A stretch of 64,000 nucleotides of DNA from Longitalea arenae. Its GTDB lineage: Bacteria; Bacteroidota; Bacteroidia; Chitinophagales; Chitinophagaceae. Location: positions 1,054,001 to 1,118,000 of the forward strand of contig NZ_JAFFJX010000001.1 in NCBI RefSeq assembly GCF_016924755.1. Reading direction: 5' to 3'. How positions within the stretch are numbered: position 1 is the stretch's first letter; the number at the start of each line of letters is the position of its first letter. A program made the translations under genes and the position numbers. Shown piece by piece: positions 28,449-37,500 of this stretch. The notes under the pieces were generated by a model that did no database searches, was not told the DNA's origin, and worked only from the letters and a program-made list of their open reading frames with translations.

Positions 28449-29486
28449 ATGATGATGTCGCCCGTTAATGGTCCGGTACAGGTAACAGCATTTGGTGAAT
28501 TCCTGATGCGGTTGCATTGCGGCGGATCACAACGTTTTTTACAGACCCGCGAATACACCGTTTATTATGCCGGAGCAGAAGCCAATGTTTGTGTATTATT
28601 GTCCCGCCTCGGTATAAGTACCAGCTATGTTACCCGGGTTCCGGATAATGATCTTGCGCTGGCCGGATTGGCACAATTGAAAAGCCATGGCGTGGCCGTT
28701 AACCATGTAGTGTTTGGTGGCGAAAGGTTGGGACTGTACTTCACGGAGCCGGGTAATCATATCCGGCCAACCCGGGTGATATATGATCGTACCGGCTCTT
28801 CCTATGCAAGCCTGCAACCAGGTATGATCAACTGGCAGCGGGTCTTGAATGATACCCGCTATTTTCATTGGTCGGGCGTAGCGGCTGCGGTTTCCCAAAG
28901 CGCCGCCGATGTATGTGCCGAAGCGTTGACAGTAGCCAAAGAAAAAGGCGTTATCATTTCTGCAGACCTCAATTATAGAAGCACGTTATGGAAGTATGGT
29001 AAAAAAGCAGGCGACATTATGCCTGCTTTATTACAAAACAGTGAAGTGGTGGTAGCCGACCTGGATGCTGCTGCCGTATACTTCGGAATAAGCACCGATG
29101 CCAATGCATCACTGGAAGACCGGTTCAAACAATGCGCTGAAGCATTACAAAAATATTTGCCGCGCCTGAAAACGCTGGCCATGAGCTTTCGCAAAACCGA
29201 TGGAACAATACACGAGTATTCAGGTGCTCTCATGCACAATGGCCGCTATTATTTTTCGGCCGCTCACCGCCTGCCCCTGGTAACCGACCAGATCGGCAGT
29301 GGCGATGCGTTCACTGCCGGTATGTTATATGGATTGCTGCATGGTTATGAACCTGCCGCAACCATTGCATTTGCAACGGCCTGCGGCGCCCTGAAGCAAA
29401 GTATTCCCGGCGATTGGGCCATGCTCACGAAACAGGAAGTGGAGCAGTTTATACAAATGGGCGCATCGGCCAGAATAATCCGGTAA
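28449..29486 (+). CDS. kdgK: PfkB-family sugar kinase, 2-keto-3-deoxygluconate kinase-like
   Basis: A 345-residue ribokinase-fold enzyme. The N-terminal TAFGEFLMRL, the YAGAEANVCVLLSRLG block and the C-terminal QIGSGDAFTAGMLYG (catalytic aspartate in GSGD) are PfkB signatures. DRTGSSYASL and DLNYRSTLW are typical of 2-dehydro-3-deoxygluconokinases, which give KDPG for cleavage to pyruvate and glyceraldehyde-3-phosphate. Three consecutive ATG codons (28449, 28452, 28455) are possible starts. It follows ridA by 85 bp. With GntP and RidA it suggests that a sugar acid or amino-sugar acid is turned into KDG and phosphorylated; the substrate is inferred, not shown. Confidence 0.8.
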   Translation: MMMSPVNGPVQVTAFGEFLMRLHCGGSQRFLQTREYTVYYAGAEANVCVLLSRLGISTSYVTRVPDNDLALAGLAQLKSHGVAVNHVVFGGERLGLYFTEPGNHIRPTRVIYDRTGSSYASLQPGMINWQRVLNDTRYFHWSGVAAAVSQSAADVCAEALTVAKEKGVIISADLNYRSTLWKYGKKAGDIMPALLQNSEVVVADLDAAAVYFGISTDANASLEDRFKQCAEALQKYLPRLKTLAMSFRKTDGTIHEYSGALMHNGRYYFSAAHRLPLVTDQIGSGDAFTAGMLYGLLHGYEPAATIAFATACGALKQSIPGDWAMLTKQEVEQFIQMGASARIIR

Positions 29487-29495
29487 GCCGGTTAT

Positions 29496-29567
29496 GGTGA
29501 ATGGCCAAGGGTGAATGACCGAAAAAAAGTGAAGACCCAAGGCTTGAAATAAGAGTACGGGTGAATG
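29496..29567. repeat. Degenerate heptamer-phased repeat (GGTGAAT units)
   Basis: GGTGAAT occurs at 29496-29502, 29510-29516 (exactly two heptamers later, with GGCCAAG between) and again at 29560-29566. The region lies between the sugar kinase and dipeptidase genes and looks like a decayed relative of the CAATNGR array at 22416. Confidence 0.45.
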
Positions 29568-29613
29568 GCGGCGGTAATGAATGTCACGAATTAATAATTA
29601 AATGCTTAAAAAA

Positions 29614-29632
29614 CTCCGCCACCCGGCGGAGG
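29614..29632 (+). promoter_or_regulatory. Shine-Dalgarno GGAGG enclosed in a hairpin before the dipeptidase
   Basis: CTCCGCC (29614-29620) pairs with GGCGGAG (29625-29631) around ACCC. The 3' arm overlaps GGAGG (29628-29632), which sits 11 bases before ATG 29644. An SD sequence is unusual for this phylum and here it decides the start. Folding would hide it, so it could influence translation, or it may be a GC-rich repeat that landed here. Confidence 0.45.
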
Positions 29633-29643
29633 AAAGAGAGAAT

Positions 29644-30711
29644 ATGTTTACCATAGATGCACACCTCGATCTGAGCATGAATGCCATGGAATGGAACCGC
29701 GACCTGCGGCAGCCGGTTATGGAAATTCGTAAACGCGAGCTTGGAATGACCGATAAACCAGACCGTGCGAAAGGTACTGTGGCTTTACCCGAGTTAAGGC
29801 AGGGCAATATCGGGTTGGTGGTAGCTACACAAATAGCCCGCTATGTTGCGCCGGACAATCCTTTGCCGGGTTGGCATTCGCCTGAGCAGGCCTGGGCGCA
29901 AACGCAGGCGCAGCTGGCCTGGTATAAAGCCATGGAAGCAGCCGGCGAAATGGTGATGATAAAAACAAAAGACGATCTGGACAGCCACGTGGCCCTTTGG
30001 CAGAATGGAGCGCCGAATGATGATAAACCCATCGGTTATATCCTGAGCCTGGAAGGCGCCGACTCCCTGGTAACCCTGAAACATCTTGAAACTGCCTGTG
30101 AATACGGGCTGCGGGCCGTTGGCCCGGCCCATTATGGCCCCGGGCGCTACGCCAATGGAACCGATGCCTCCGGTAAACTGCAGCCAGCAGGTAAGGAATT
30201 GCTGCGTGAAATGGCGAAGTTGAACCTGATCCTGGATGCCACCCATCTTTGTGATGATGCTTTCTGGGATGCGCTGGAAATTTTTACCGGACCTGTTTGG
30301 GCAAGCCATAACAATTGCCGGGCGCTGGTAAACCATAACCGCCAGTTCAGTGATGATATGATCAGGGCATTGATAGAAAGAGGGGCGGTGATCGGCGGTG
30401 CGCTCGACGCCTGGATGATGGTGCCGGGTTGGGTGCGGCAGCAATCTACCCCCGAAGCTATGCAGTGTAACCTCGATAAAATGATCGATCACCTCGATCA
30501 TATCTGCCAGCTGGCGGGGAATGCCCTGCACGTAGGTATTGGCACCGATCTGGATGGCGCTTTTGGCAAGGAGCAATCACCTTATGACCTGGAAACCATT
30601 GCCGATCTGCAAAAGATACCGGCCCTCCTTGCGAAACGGGGATATTCATCTGCCGATATTGAGCTCATTATGCATGGCAACTGGTTGCGTTTTTTGTGCC
30701 AGGCCTGGTAA
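29644..30711 (+). CDS. Membrane dipeptidase (renal dipeptidase-like, peptidase M19)
   Basis: About 355 residues of a metal-dependent amidohydrolase barrel. Zinc ligands and catalytic residues of M19 are visible: IDAHLDLS (H-x-D) at the N-terminus, SLEGAD (bridging glutamate) in the middle, LDATHL and WASHNNCRAL (two histidines), and GIGTDLDG near the end (aspartate). There is no signal peptide, so it is probably cytoplasmic. M19 enzymes cleave dipeptides, often with a D-residue at the C-terminal side. ATG 29644 follows a GGAGG motif and begins directly at FTIDAH; an earlier in-frame ATG at 29602 would add 14 poorly fitting residues that read through the hairpin. It ends the run that begins with SusC 2. 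Confidence 0.9.
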   Translation: MFTIDAHLDLSMNAMEWNRDLRQPVMEIRKRELGMTDKPDRAKGTVALPELRQGNIGLVVATQIARYVAPDNPLPGWHSPEQAWAQTQAQLAWYKAMEAAGEMVMIKTKDDLDSHVALWQNGAPNDDKPIGYILSLEGADSLVTLKHLETACEYGLRAVGPAHYGPGRYANGTDASGKLQPAGKELLREMAKLNLILDATHLCDDAFWDALEIFTGPVWASHNNCRALVNHNRQFSDDMIRALIERGAVIGGALDAWMMVPGWVRQQSTPEAMQCNLDKMIDHLDHICQLAGNALHVGIGTDLDGAFGKEQSPYDLETIADLQKIPALLAKRGYSSADIELIMHGNWLRFLCQAW

Positions 30712-31244
30712 TGGCTGCAACCATTAATGTTTAATGGTTTTTGTCTGCAAGTATATATCTTTAAACGATTGTGGGTAATGCAAGCAAATTAGCTTTCATT
30801 TAAATGTGGAATTATAAGCCCGCTGGCCCTGTTTTCATGGACTATCCCAGGTAAATATGAATTCGGGGTAAAAATAATAACCGACTGGTTATTAGCAATT
30901 TACCTGGTAATTTTTAAGCGCGGTGTCTTTTAAGGAAAGTTTTATGAACAATAGGCATAAAAATGGCTTATAGCTGCATGGCTGCCTCGCGCGGTCACAA
31001 CACTGAGCAACGATACCCTCCCCTCAACAATCAGGGCCCTGGAAAGCCTAATACTGATTTGTAGCAGCTTCCATATTTACTTTAACTGCATAATGGCATA
31101 CAAACATAATAAGTGGTATGCGTGAACAAAACACTGTTATGCACCCAACGGCTATATAATATGCCGCCGTACTGTTATAATTTTAAATAAGCACCATGAG
31201 CAAACTATACTTTATAGTATTTAATTGATTTATAGAACACTTAT
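30712..31244. other. 533-bp gap with nested inverted repeats, no gene seen
   Basis: No credible coding sequence is seen on either strand. The one clear structure is an 8-bp perfect hairpin TAATAACC/GGTTATTA (30875-30882 and 30887-30894, loop GACT) nested inside a 10-bp inverted repeat CCAGGTAAAT/ATTTACCTGG (30847-30856 and 30898-30907). It could be a dyad operator, a structured leader or a decayed element upstream of the glycosyltransferase gene. Confidence 0.5.
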
Positions 31245-32330
31245 ATGAAGATCGTACATGTAGTAGAGCCTTTTGCTTCTGGGATAGCGGCATTCGTTCA
31301 ATCCATCGTTCAAAACCTGCGCGACGACTATCATATCGTTATTCATGGCGAACGCGAGTATGTGATGAGTTCTTCGGAAATAATAAAATATTTTCCCGAT
31401 GATAATGTACAGTTTATCAGGTGGCGTTCGGCGCAGCGCAATATCAGCCTGGTAAAAGATACGGCCGCCCTGCTGGAGCTCTGCCGCTTGTTAAGAAACC
31501 TGAAGGCGCGCGATATGGTTGATGCCGTGCACCTGCATTCTTCAAAAAGTGGTTTCCTGGGCCGGCTGGCCTGCCGCCTGATGAATATTCCCAATGTGAT
31601 CTATACGCCGAACGGCGCTCCCTTTCTGTTAAGTAATATGAACGCTATTAACGTATTATACAAACTATTCGAAAAGGTGGGGTCCTCCTTTGGCGGTAAA
31701 GTGGTTTGCAGTTCGCAATCGGAGCGCGAGGCGTACCGCAAATTAGGCATCAAGGCACTGAGCATCAATAATGGCATTGCCATACATGCCCGCCATAGCA
31801 GTAACGATACACCGCCTGAGTCGGCCAGGTTCCGCATCATTACCTGCGCCCGTATTGTACCACAAAAGAATCCGGCTTTATTTAATGCGATCGCCACTTA
31901 TTTTAAAGGTTTCGATCAGTTTGAATTTATCTGGGTAGGCGACGGGGAGGAAAGGCATCTGCTCACTTCTCCCAACATAACTGTTACCGGCTGGCTGAAA
32001 CAGTCGGAAGTGCTGCAGTTGCTCAACGGTGCCAATTTATATTTATCAACGTCCCAGTACGAAGGGTTGTCCTTTTCGGTACTGGAAGCGTTGTCGCTTC
32101 GTAAAACCGTGCTGTTGCGGGATTGCATCGGCAATCGGGACATTGTAAAAAAGGGCCTGAACGGGGATCTTTTCACCAGTGCACAGGAGGCAATTGTTAA
32201 AATTTTCCAATATTATAACAATCCTGCCATGTTACGGGTGATGGGCGAGTATTCCGGCTGGCTCTGCCATAAAGAATTTAATGTAGATGCAACGTGTTCA
32301 CTGTATCGGAGTCTCTATGAAAGGGTATAA
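31245..32330 (+). CDS. Glycosyltransferase family 4 (GT-B fold)
   Basis: A 361-residue enzyme with no signal peptide. The N-terminal Rossmann half begins KIVHVVEPFASGIAAFV, has the VHLHSSKSGFLGRL block and TPNGAPF. The C-terminal half carries ITCARIVPQKNP (nucleotide-sugar site), FIWVGDGEER and the E-x7-E motif of GT4, E273 to E281 in YEGLSFSVLEAL. It is a retaining transferase, most likely building an exopolysaccharide, O-antigen-like or capsule sugar. It is isolated from other surface-polysaccharide genes in this window; only a small coiled-coil gene overlaps its end. Donor and acceptor cannot be named. Confidence 0.88.
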   Translation: MKIVHVVEPFASGIAAFVQSIVQNLRDDYHIVIHGEREYVMSSSEIIKYFPDDNVQFIRWRSAQRNISLVKDTAALLELCRLLRNLKARDMVDAVHLHSSKSGFLGRLACRLMNIPNVIYTPNGAPFLLSNMNAINVLYKLFEKVGSSFGGKVVCSSQSEREAYRKLGIKALSINNGIAIHARHSSNDTPPESARFRIITCARIVPQKNPALFNAIATYFKGFDQFEFIWVGDGEERHLLTSPNITVTGWLKQSEVLQLLNGANLYLSTSQYEGLSFSVLEALSLRKTVLLRDCIGNRDIVKKGLNGDLFTSAQEAIVKIFQYYNNPAMLRVMGEYSGWLCHKEFNVDATCSLYRSLYERV

Positions 32331-32763
32331 AAGTGATAAGCATAAATATAGAACCAATATGGAAATTTCTGTAAACGGGCACAAAGGCATAAATGAAAAA
32401 CCGAAGGGATTGGCTAATGGACATGCAACAAGCGATGTCTCTTATAAGCACATCAACGAAAAGCTGGAAAAGATCACCCAATATCTTTTGCAGGAAATTG
32501 ACAATAAGCAACGCACCATTGCAGACCAGCGGCAGGAAATTGAAGCATTGAAATGGCAGATCAGTAAAAAAGCGGAGGAAGTGGCTGATCTTCAACGACA
32601 ATTGAGCCAAAGCGCTGAAAGTACAGAAGGGCACCGCCAGCTCATCAATAAATTATTGAATGATATCGCCCATTTTCAGAAAGATATCGACTGGTACAAA
32701 AGGACTTATGAAAAGAGAAGCATCCTGGGGGTATTAAAGGATAAACTGCTCAAAAAGAAATAA
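32317..32763 (+). CDS. Small coiled-coil protein, unknown function
   Basis: About 148 residues, unrecognised. From roughly residue 45 to 130 it is an almost continuous charged helix with heptad spacing (for example EIDNKQRTIADQRQEIEAL and EEVADLQRQLSQ), ending in a lysine-rich tail KDKLLKKK. No signal peptide or membrane segment. ATG 32317 overlaps the glycosyltransferase by 14 bp, suggesting translational coupling; ATG 32359 (MEISVNGHKG) is an equally possible start. Short coiled-coil partners next to glycosyltransferases occur in surface-polysaccharide clusters, so a scaffold or length-control role is conceivable but unproven. It converges with the sigma-factor gene, whose stop lies 6 bp away. 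Confidence 0.6.
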   Translation: MKGYKSDKHKYRTNMEISVNGHKGINEKPKGLANGHATSDVSYKHINEKLEKITQYLLQEIDNKQRTIADQRQEIEALKWQISKKAEEVADLQRQLSQSAESTEGHRQLINKLLNDIAHFQKDIDWYKRTYEKRSILGVLKDKLLKKK

Positions 32764-32769
32764 GTATTA

Positions 32770-33339
32770 CTAACACAGCAGGAAACACACAAAAGCCACG
32801 GTCGTCAGCAGTTTTTTTAATGATTTAATGGACTGGTACAGCAGGTTGCGGGCCGCCTGGTAATTAATATTCATTATTTCACTTACTTCTTCATAACTCA
32901 GTTCCTGATAATACTTCAGGTAAATGATCTCCTTTTGCCGGTTCGAGAGCCGGGCGAGGGCCTGCAATACCCTGGCTGTTTTTTCGGCATCCAACTCCCT
33001 GCCTACCAGCAGGGATTCGTGGCTTAGTTCAAACAGAGCATCGCTGTGATTTTCATTGAAGGGACCGGCGGTCTTCCGCTGGTGGGCCCGGTACAGTTTA
33101 TATTTCAGTGATTTAAATAAATAGGCTTTTACCGATTGCACCTGGGTCTGGCTCTTGTTCTGCCAGAGTTCGGTGAATAATTCCTGGATACAGTCCTCCA
33201 GCACATCGTTGCTATTGGTGAGTTTGCTGCCGTATTGAACGAGGGGTTCATAATAGCGACGGAACAACAAAGCAAACGAATCGTGATCGCCTTTCTGGTA
33301 GGCCTCCCATAATGCTATATCCGGCTGATTGGCTATCAA
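32770..33339 (-). CDS. ECF RNA polymerase sigma factor
   Basis: This 189-residue protein has sigma region 2 (about 22-90, with FRRYYEPLVQYG and DCIQELFTELWQNK) and region 4 (about 120-175, with LSNRQKEIIYLKYYQELSYEEVSEIMNI as HTH, split here by function only). It belongs to the Bacteroidota FecI-like group that pairs with FecR anti-sigma factors. It ends with a hydrophobic tail LLTTVAFVCFLLC, which is unusual for a cytoplasmic sigma factor. It is divergent from fecR with 149 bp between, and both precede a SusC with STN domain, so it should activate locus 3 when the transporter is occupied. Start ATG 33337-33339 gives a normal length. Confidence 0.9.
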   Translation of the reverse strand: MIANQPDIALWEAYQKGDHDSFALLFRRYYEPLVQYGSKLTNSNDVLEDCIQELFTELWQNKSQTQVQSVKAYLFKSLKYKLYRAHQRKTAGPFNENHSDALFELSHESLLVGRELDAEKTARVLQALARLSNRQKEIIYLKYYQELSYEEVSEIMNINYQAARNLLYQSIKSLKKLLTTVAFVCFLLC

Positions 33340-33488
33340 TGTATTATACAGCTAAGCTAGTTTTGTGAGTATGAAACAGAAACAAATGTGAATTTAGGAT
33401 ATGTTTTATTCGAAATTGATAAAAAAGCGGAAAAATATGATTACAAAAATTGATTTTGCAGTACTAAATTAGAAGCGAAACCTAATAT

Positions 33489-34493
33489 ATGGATGTATCG
33501 ATCAATACTGTTGAAGAACTGTTAAGTGATGAGAGCTTTTTGGCGTGGTATTTTAAATCCGACCCACAGGCAATAGATCAATGGAACACCCGGATAGCCA
33601 GTGATCCTCTGCAAAAAAAACGGGCCGATGAAGCCGTACAACTGCTTACCACCATTACCCTGAAAGAGCAGCAGGTTGATGAGCAACGCCTTTTAGAGGC
33701 GGAGCAAAAACTATTAAAAGCCACCGGCATCGCCGATGAGAACCATCTTTCCGGCCGGGTGCTTCCCATGCGATCGCGCCGAATTAAATGGTGGGCCGCT
33801 GCTGCAGCTGCTGCAATTATTTTCTTAACTTCAATTATATTTTGGCAATATAGCCGCACAGCCGGCAAACTCTCAATACAAACCGCCTATGGGGAAACCC
33901 GGCAGGAAATATTACCCGACGGATCGCAGGTAATGCTGAATGCCAATACCACCCTTGATTACACGAAGTGGACTGCGGGCAAAGACCGCGAAGTGTGGGT
34001 AAACGGCGAGGCCTTTTTCCATGTAAAGAAAACAGCTCAAAAAGACAGGTTCATTGTACATACCGGCCATTTTGATGTGGTGGTAACAGGAACCCAATTC
34101 AATGTTATTAACCGGAATAATAAAAGCAATGTTTTGCTGAAAGAAGGGAGTGTTACGGTTCAGCGCGATGCGCATCAGGTGAAAATGTTGCCCGGCGATT
34201 ACGTTGAATTCAATAATAGCGGTATTCAAAAGAGAACTGTCAACAGCGCACCTGTTCTTGCATGGACTGAGCGTAAATTCATATTTGAGAACACTCCTAT
34301 GAAAGAAGTGGCTTCACTGGTAACCGAACTGTATGGAATAAAAGTTACCCTGGCCGATGAAGCAGTAGCCGCTTCATCAATTTCTGGCATCATGCCCAAT
34401 GATAACCTGGAGGTTTTTTTACAATCATTGGAAGCCTTACCTGAATATGATGTAGTAAAATCGGACAAAGAGATTCTGATCAGAAAGAAATAA
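33489..34493 (+). CDS. FecR-family anti-sigma factor
   Basis: A 334-residue inner-membrane protein. The cytoplasmic N-terminal part (1-100) would bind the sigma factor, a single membrane segment lies at about 101-120 (WWAAAAAAAIIFLTSIIFW), and the periplasmic part has the FecR block YGETRQEILPDGSQVMLNANT, GEAFFHVKK and TGTQFNVINR, followed by a DUF4974-type domain (about 255-334, with KFIFENTPMKEVASLVTELYG). That C-terminal domain resembles the STN fold and interacts with the transporter's signalling domain in known systems. It is divergent from the sigma gene and is followed 33 bp later by the STN-SusC gene, which gives a complete trans-envelope signalling set. Confidence 0.92.
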   Translation: MDVSINTVEELLSDESFLAWYFKSDPQAIDQWNTRIASDPLQKKRADEAVQLLTTITLKEQQVDEQRLLEAEQKLLKATGIADENHLSGRVLPMRSRRIKWWAAAAAAAIIFLTSIIFWQYSRTAGKLSIQTAYGETRQEILPDGSQVMLNANTTLDYTKWTAGKDREVWVNGEAFFHVKKTAQKDRFIVHTGHFDVVVTGTQFNVINRNNKSNVLLKEGSVTVQRDAHQVKMLPGDYVEFNNSGIQKRTVNSAPVLAWTERKFIFENTPMKEVASLVTELYGIKVTLADEAVAASSISGIMPNDNLEVFLQSLEALPEYDVVKSDKEILIRKK

Positions 34494-34526
34494 AGACCAG
34501 GCAGGTTTATGTTTTAAAATCTGCGT

Positions 34527-37500
34527 ATGAGGAAAAAAGGCTCGGAGAGATTTCTCCGGGGATGTTTTTTCACGGTTGCCTTAATGATTGTTTGCTGCGT
34601 AGATGGGCAAGTTGGTGTTTCATTGAACCGGAAAAAGCCACCCCGGCAATCTTTACATGCAGGCGTTTCAACCCCGGCAAAAGATACGACTATTGCCCGC
34701 CAACCCCTTTTTGCCATACTGAAACAATTGAATCAATCAAAAGGCATCTTCTTTCTTTTCTCGAATAAAGCTTTTGGCGATGTACTTGTAAGACCGGTGA
34801 TCAATAAGAACCGGCCCGTTGAACAAATACTCGAAGAGCTGCTTCAGTTCACCGGCCTGCATTATAAAAAAGTAAATGATAAGACCTTTGTCATCATCGC
34901 CGCCGCTCCGCTCACGAAAAACACCGATGCTCCTGACGCCACAGAATTAAAAAATACCGCAACAGAACGAAAACGTTCACTCGTAAAAGGCCGCGTAACC
35001 AGCGTAGACGGAAAGCCACTGGCCAATGTAAGTGTTTGGGTGAAGGGCAGTATTCGGGGCACGACCACCAATGCCGATGGTGAGTTTGACCTGGAAGGCA
35101 CAAAAGGCGATGTACTGCAGCTGACAAGTGTTGGCTATGAGAAAAAAGAGATCCATCTGCATAATTCCGGCCCCATCATATATCTCAATGCACAACTCGC
35201 GGTAGAAGACAACCTGATGAATGAAGTGGTGGTAACCGCCCTTGGTGTAAACAAATATTCCCGCTCCCTCGGTTATTCATTAAGCACAGTAAATGCAGAA
35301 GACCTTACCTCATCGGGTAACACCAATTTCGCTTCTGCTTTATATGGCCGTTCGCCGGGTGTATTGATCAATACGGCGCCCGGTGGGGCTACCAGTGCCG
35401 TTCAGGTTCAGATCCGGGGCGTGAACTCGCTTAACTTTAATGCGCAGCCTTTGTATGTAGTCGATGGCATCATCATTCGCAATGCCAATGAAAAAGGTAT
35501 TGCCGGCATCAATAATGGTGGATACTGGGTCGATCCGCGCATTCGCGGCAATGGCATCCTCGATATTAACCCGGCCGATATCGACAATCTTTCCATTTTA
35601 AAAGGCGCCAGCGCCACGGCGCTTTATGGGTCAGAAGCGGCAGCCGGTGTGGTGGTGATCACCACCAAAAAAGGCAGTCCCAAAAAGCGATTGGGAGTGT
35701 CTGTGAATTATACCAATACCATTGAAAAGGCGGCTTTTTTGCCGAAATACCAGCAGATCTATGGTCCCGGCGCCGACCGGGCCACCAATCTCTCGGAAGG
35801 TGCTACAGAGGAAGGCTGGATCCCGGTTGATACTGATAGCGATGGCATCAACGACGATCTGCGGCCCAACTTTGCCGCCTATGCGCAGTTTGGACCCAAA
35901 TTCAATAATCAACATGTGCCCTGGTGGGACGGGCAAATGCGCCCTTATACGGCGCATGAGAAAAATTACCGCCAATTATACCGCACGGGTTTCAATTCCA
36001 TCTTGAATACCTCAGTAGCAAACCAAACCGATAAATTGTCTTACCGCTTATCGTATACCCGCAACGACTATAAAGGCATACAACAAGGAGGTGATCTGCA
36101 GCGCAATACCGTTCACCTGAACAGCAATATAAAGATCAACGATAAACTGAATGTAGATGTGATTGCCAACTATTTTAACAGCAAGGTGCATAACCGCCCT
36201 TACCAGTTGACCAGGATCATTGCCGCTTATGCCGGTTTTTTCAGCCGGGCCGAAGATATGTCGGTAGTCTTTGACAAGTATAAAACCAGTGAAGGGTATA
36301 AATGGGTGCCTTTTAACCAGGCACAGCGAAATCCTGCTGAAGCGCTGCGCTATAATGTGAAGAACGAAATGCTTGATTTTTTATGGATGCAGTTACGGAA
36401 CAGTGAAGATGAGTACCAGGACCGTTTCCTCAATAGCGTAACCCTGCATTATGAATTGAACAAACACCTGAAGTTCAGGGCACGCCTGGGTAATGATTTT
36501 ACCAGTTTGAAAACAGCGACCAAGCAATACAATGAGTATCCTACACGATTTAATGCTGCCAACAGCAGTACGGGGCAATATAAAATAGCCAATGGCCGGT
36601 ATTCTATCCTCTATGGCGATGGACTGGTGACCTGGTCAAACAAATTGCACAATAACTGGAATCTTTCCGTAACAGGCGGTTTCCAGTCACGCAAAGAAAC
36701 ATTCAACGATCAGTCCTCAGAAACTACCGATGGCCTCTTGCAGGAGAACTGGTTCAGCCTCGAAAATTCTTTCCGCCCCGTAACCACCATAACCGACAGA
36801 AGCGCCATTTTGAAATATGCTTTCCTCGGCTTTTTTAACCTCTCATATAAGAATTACCTGTTTTTTGAAGGTACGGCCCGCCAGGAATATTCCTCTACTT
36901 TGCCGCCGGGCAAAAACAATTATTTCTATCCATCGCTTAATACCGGCTTTATCTTTAGTGAGTTGGCGAAGCTGCCGGCCTGGATCTCGTTCGGCAAACT
37001 GCGCGCCTCTGCAGGGATTGTTGGCAATGCACCGCCGGCTTACACGTCGCCGGTTGCTTATACCCAAAGAACGCTGTCGACCATGACCGGTCCCGTGGCC
37101 GCATTGAACTCACAAATGAATGCCGGTAATAACGATATTCGTCCGGAACATAAATATGAACTGGAAGTAGGACTGGAAACCATGTGGTTCAGGAACCGGC
37201 TGGGCTTCGATATAACCTGGTACAATAGCCGCACCATTGACCAGATCGTGCAATTGAGCATTCCGGCCAGCTCCGGCGCCATAACCAAACTGGTAAATGC
37301 CGGTGAATTACGCAGCAATGGCGTGGAAATGCGCTTACATGCTATTCCGGTAGCCATCAATAAAATTAAATGGACAACCCTGTTGAATGCCTCCCTGTCG
37401 CGTTCAAAGGTGAGCAAATTGGCGCCAGGCGTAAACAATATTGTATTTTATGAAGCCGAGCAAAACGCCGTAAGAATAGTGGCGGAAGAAAATGAGACGG

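Noticed and set aside
29794-30576. 260-codon open frame on the minus strand
   Set aside because: It lies fully inside the M19 dipeptidase gene on the other strand, which has all metal-ligand motifs.
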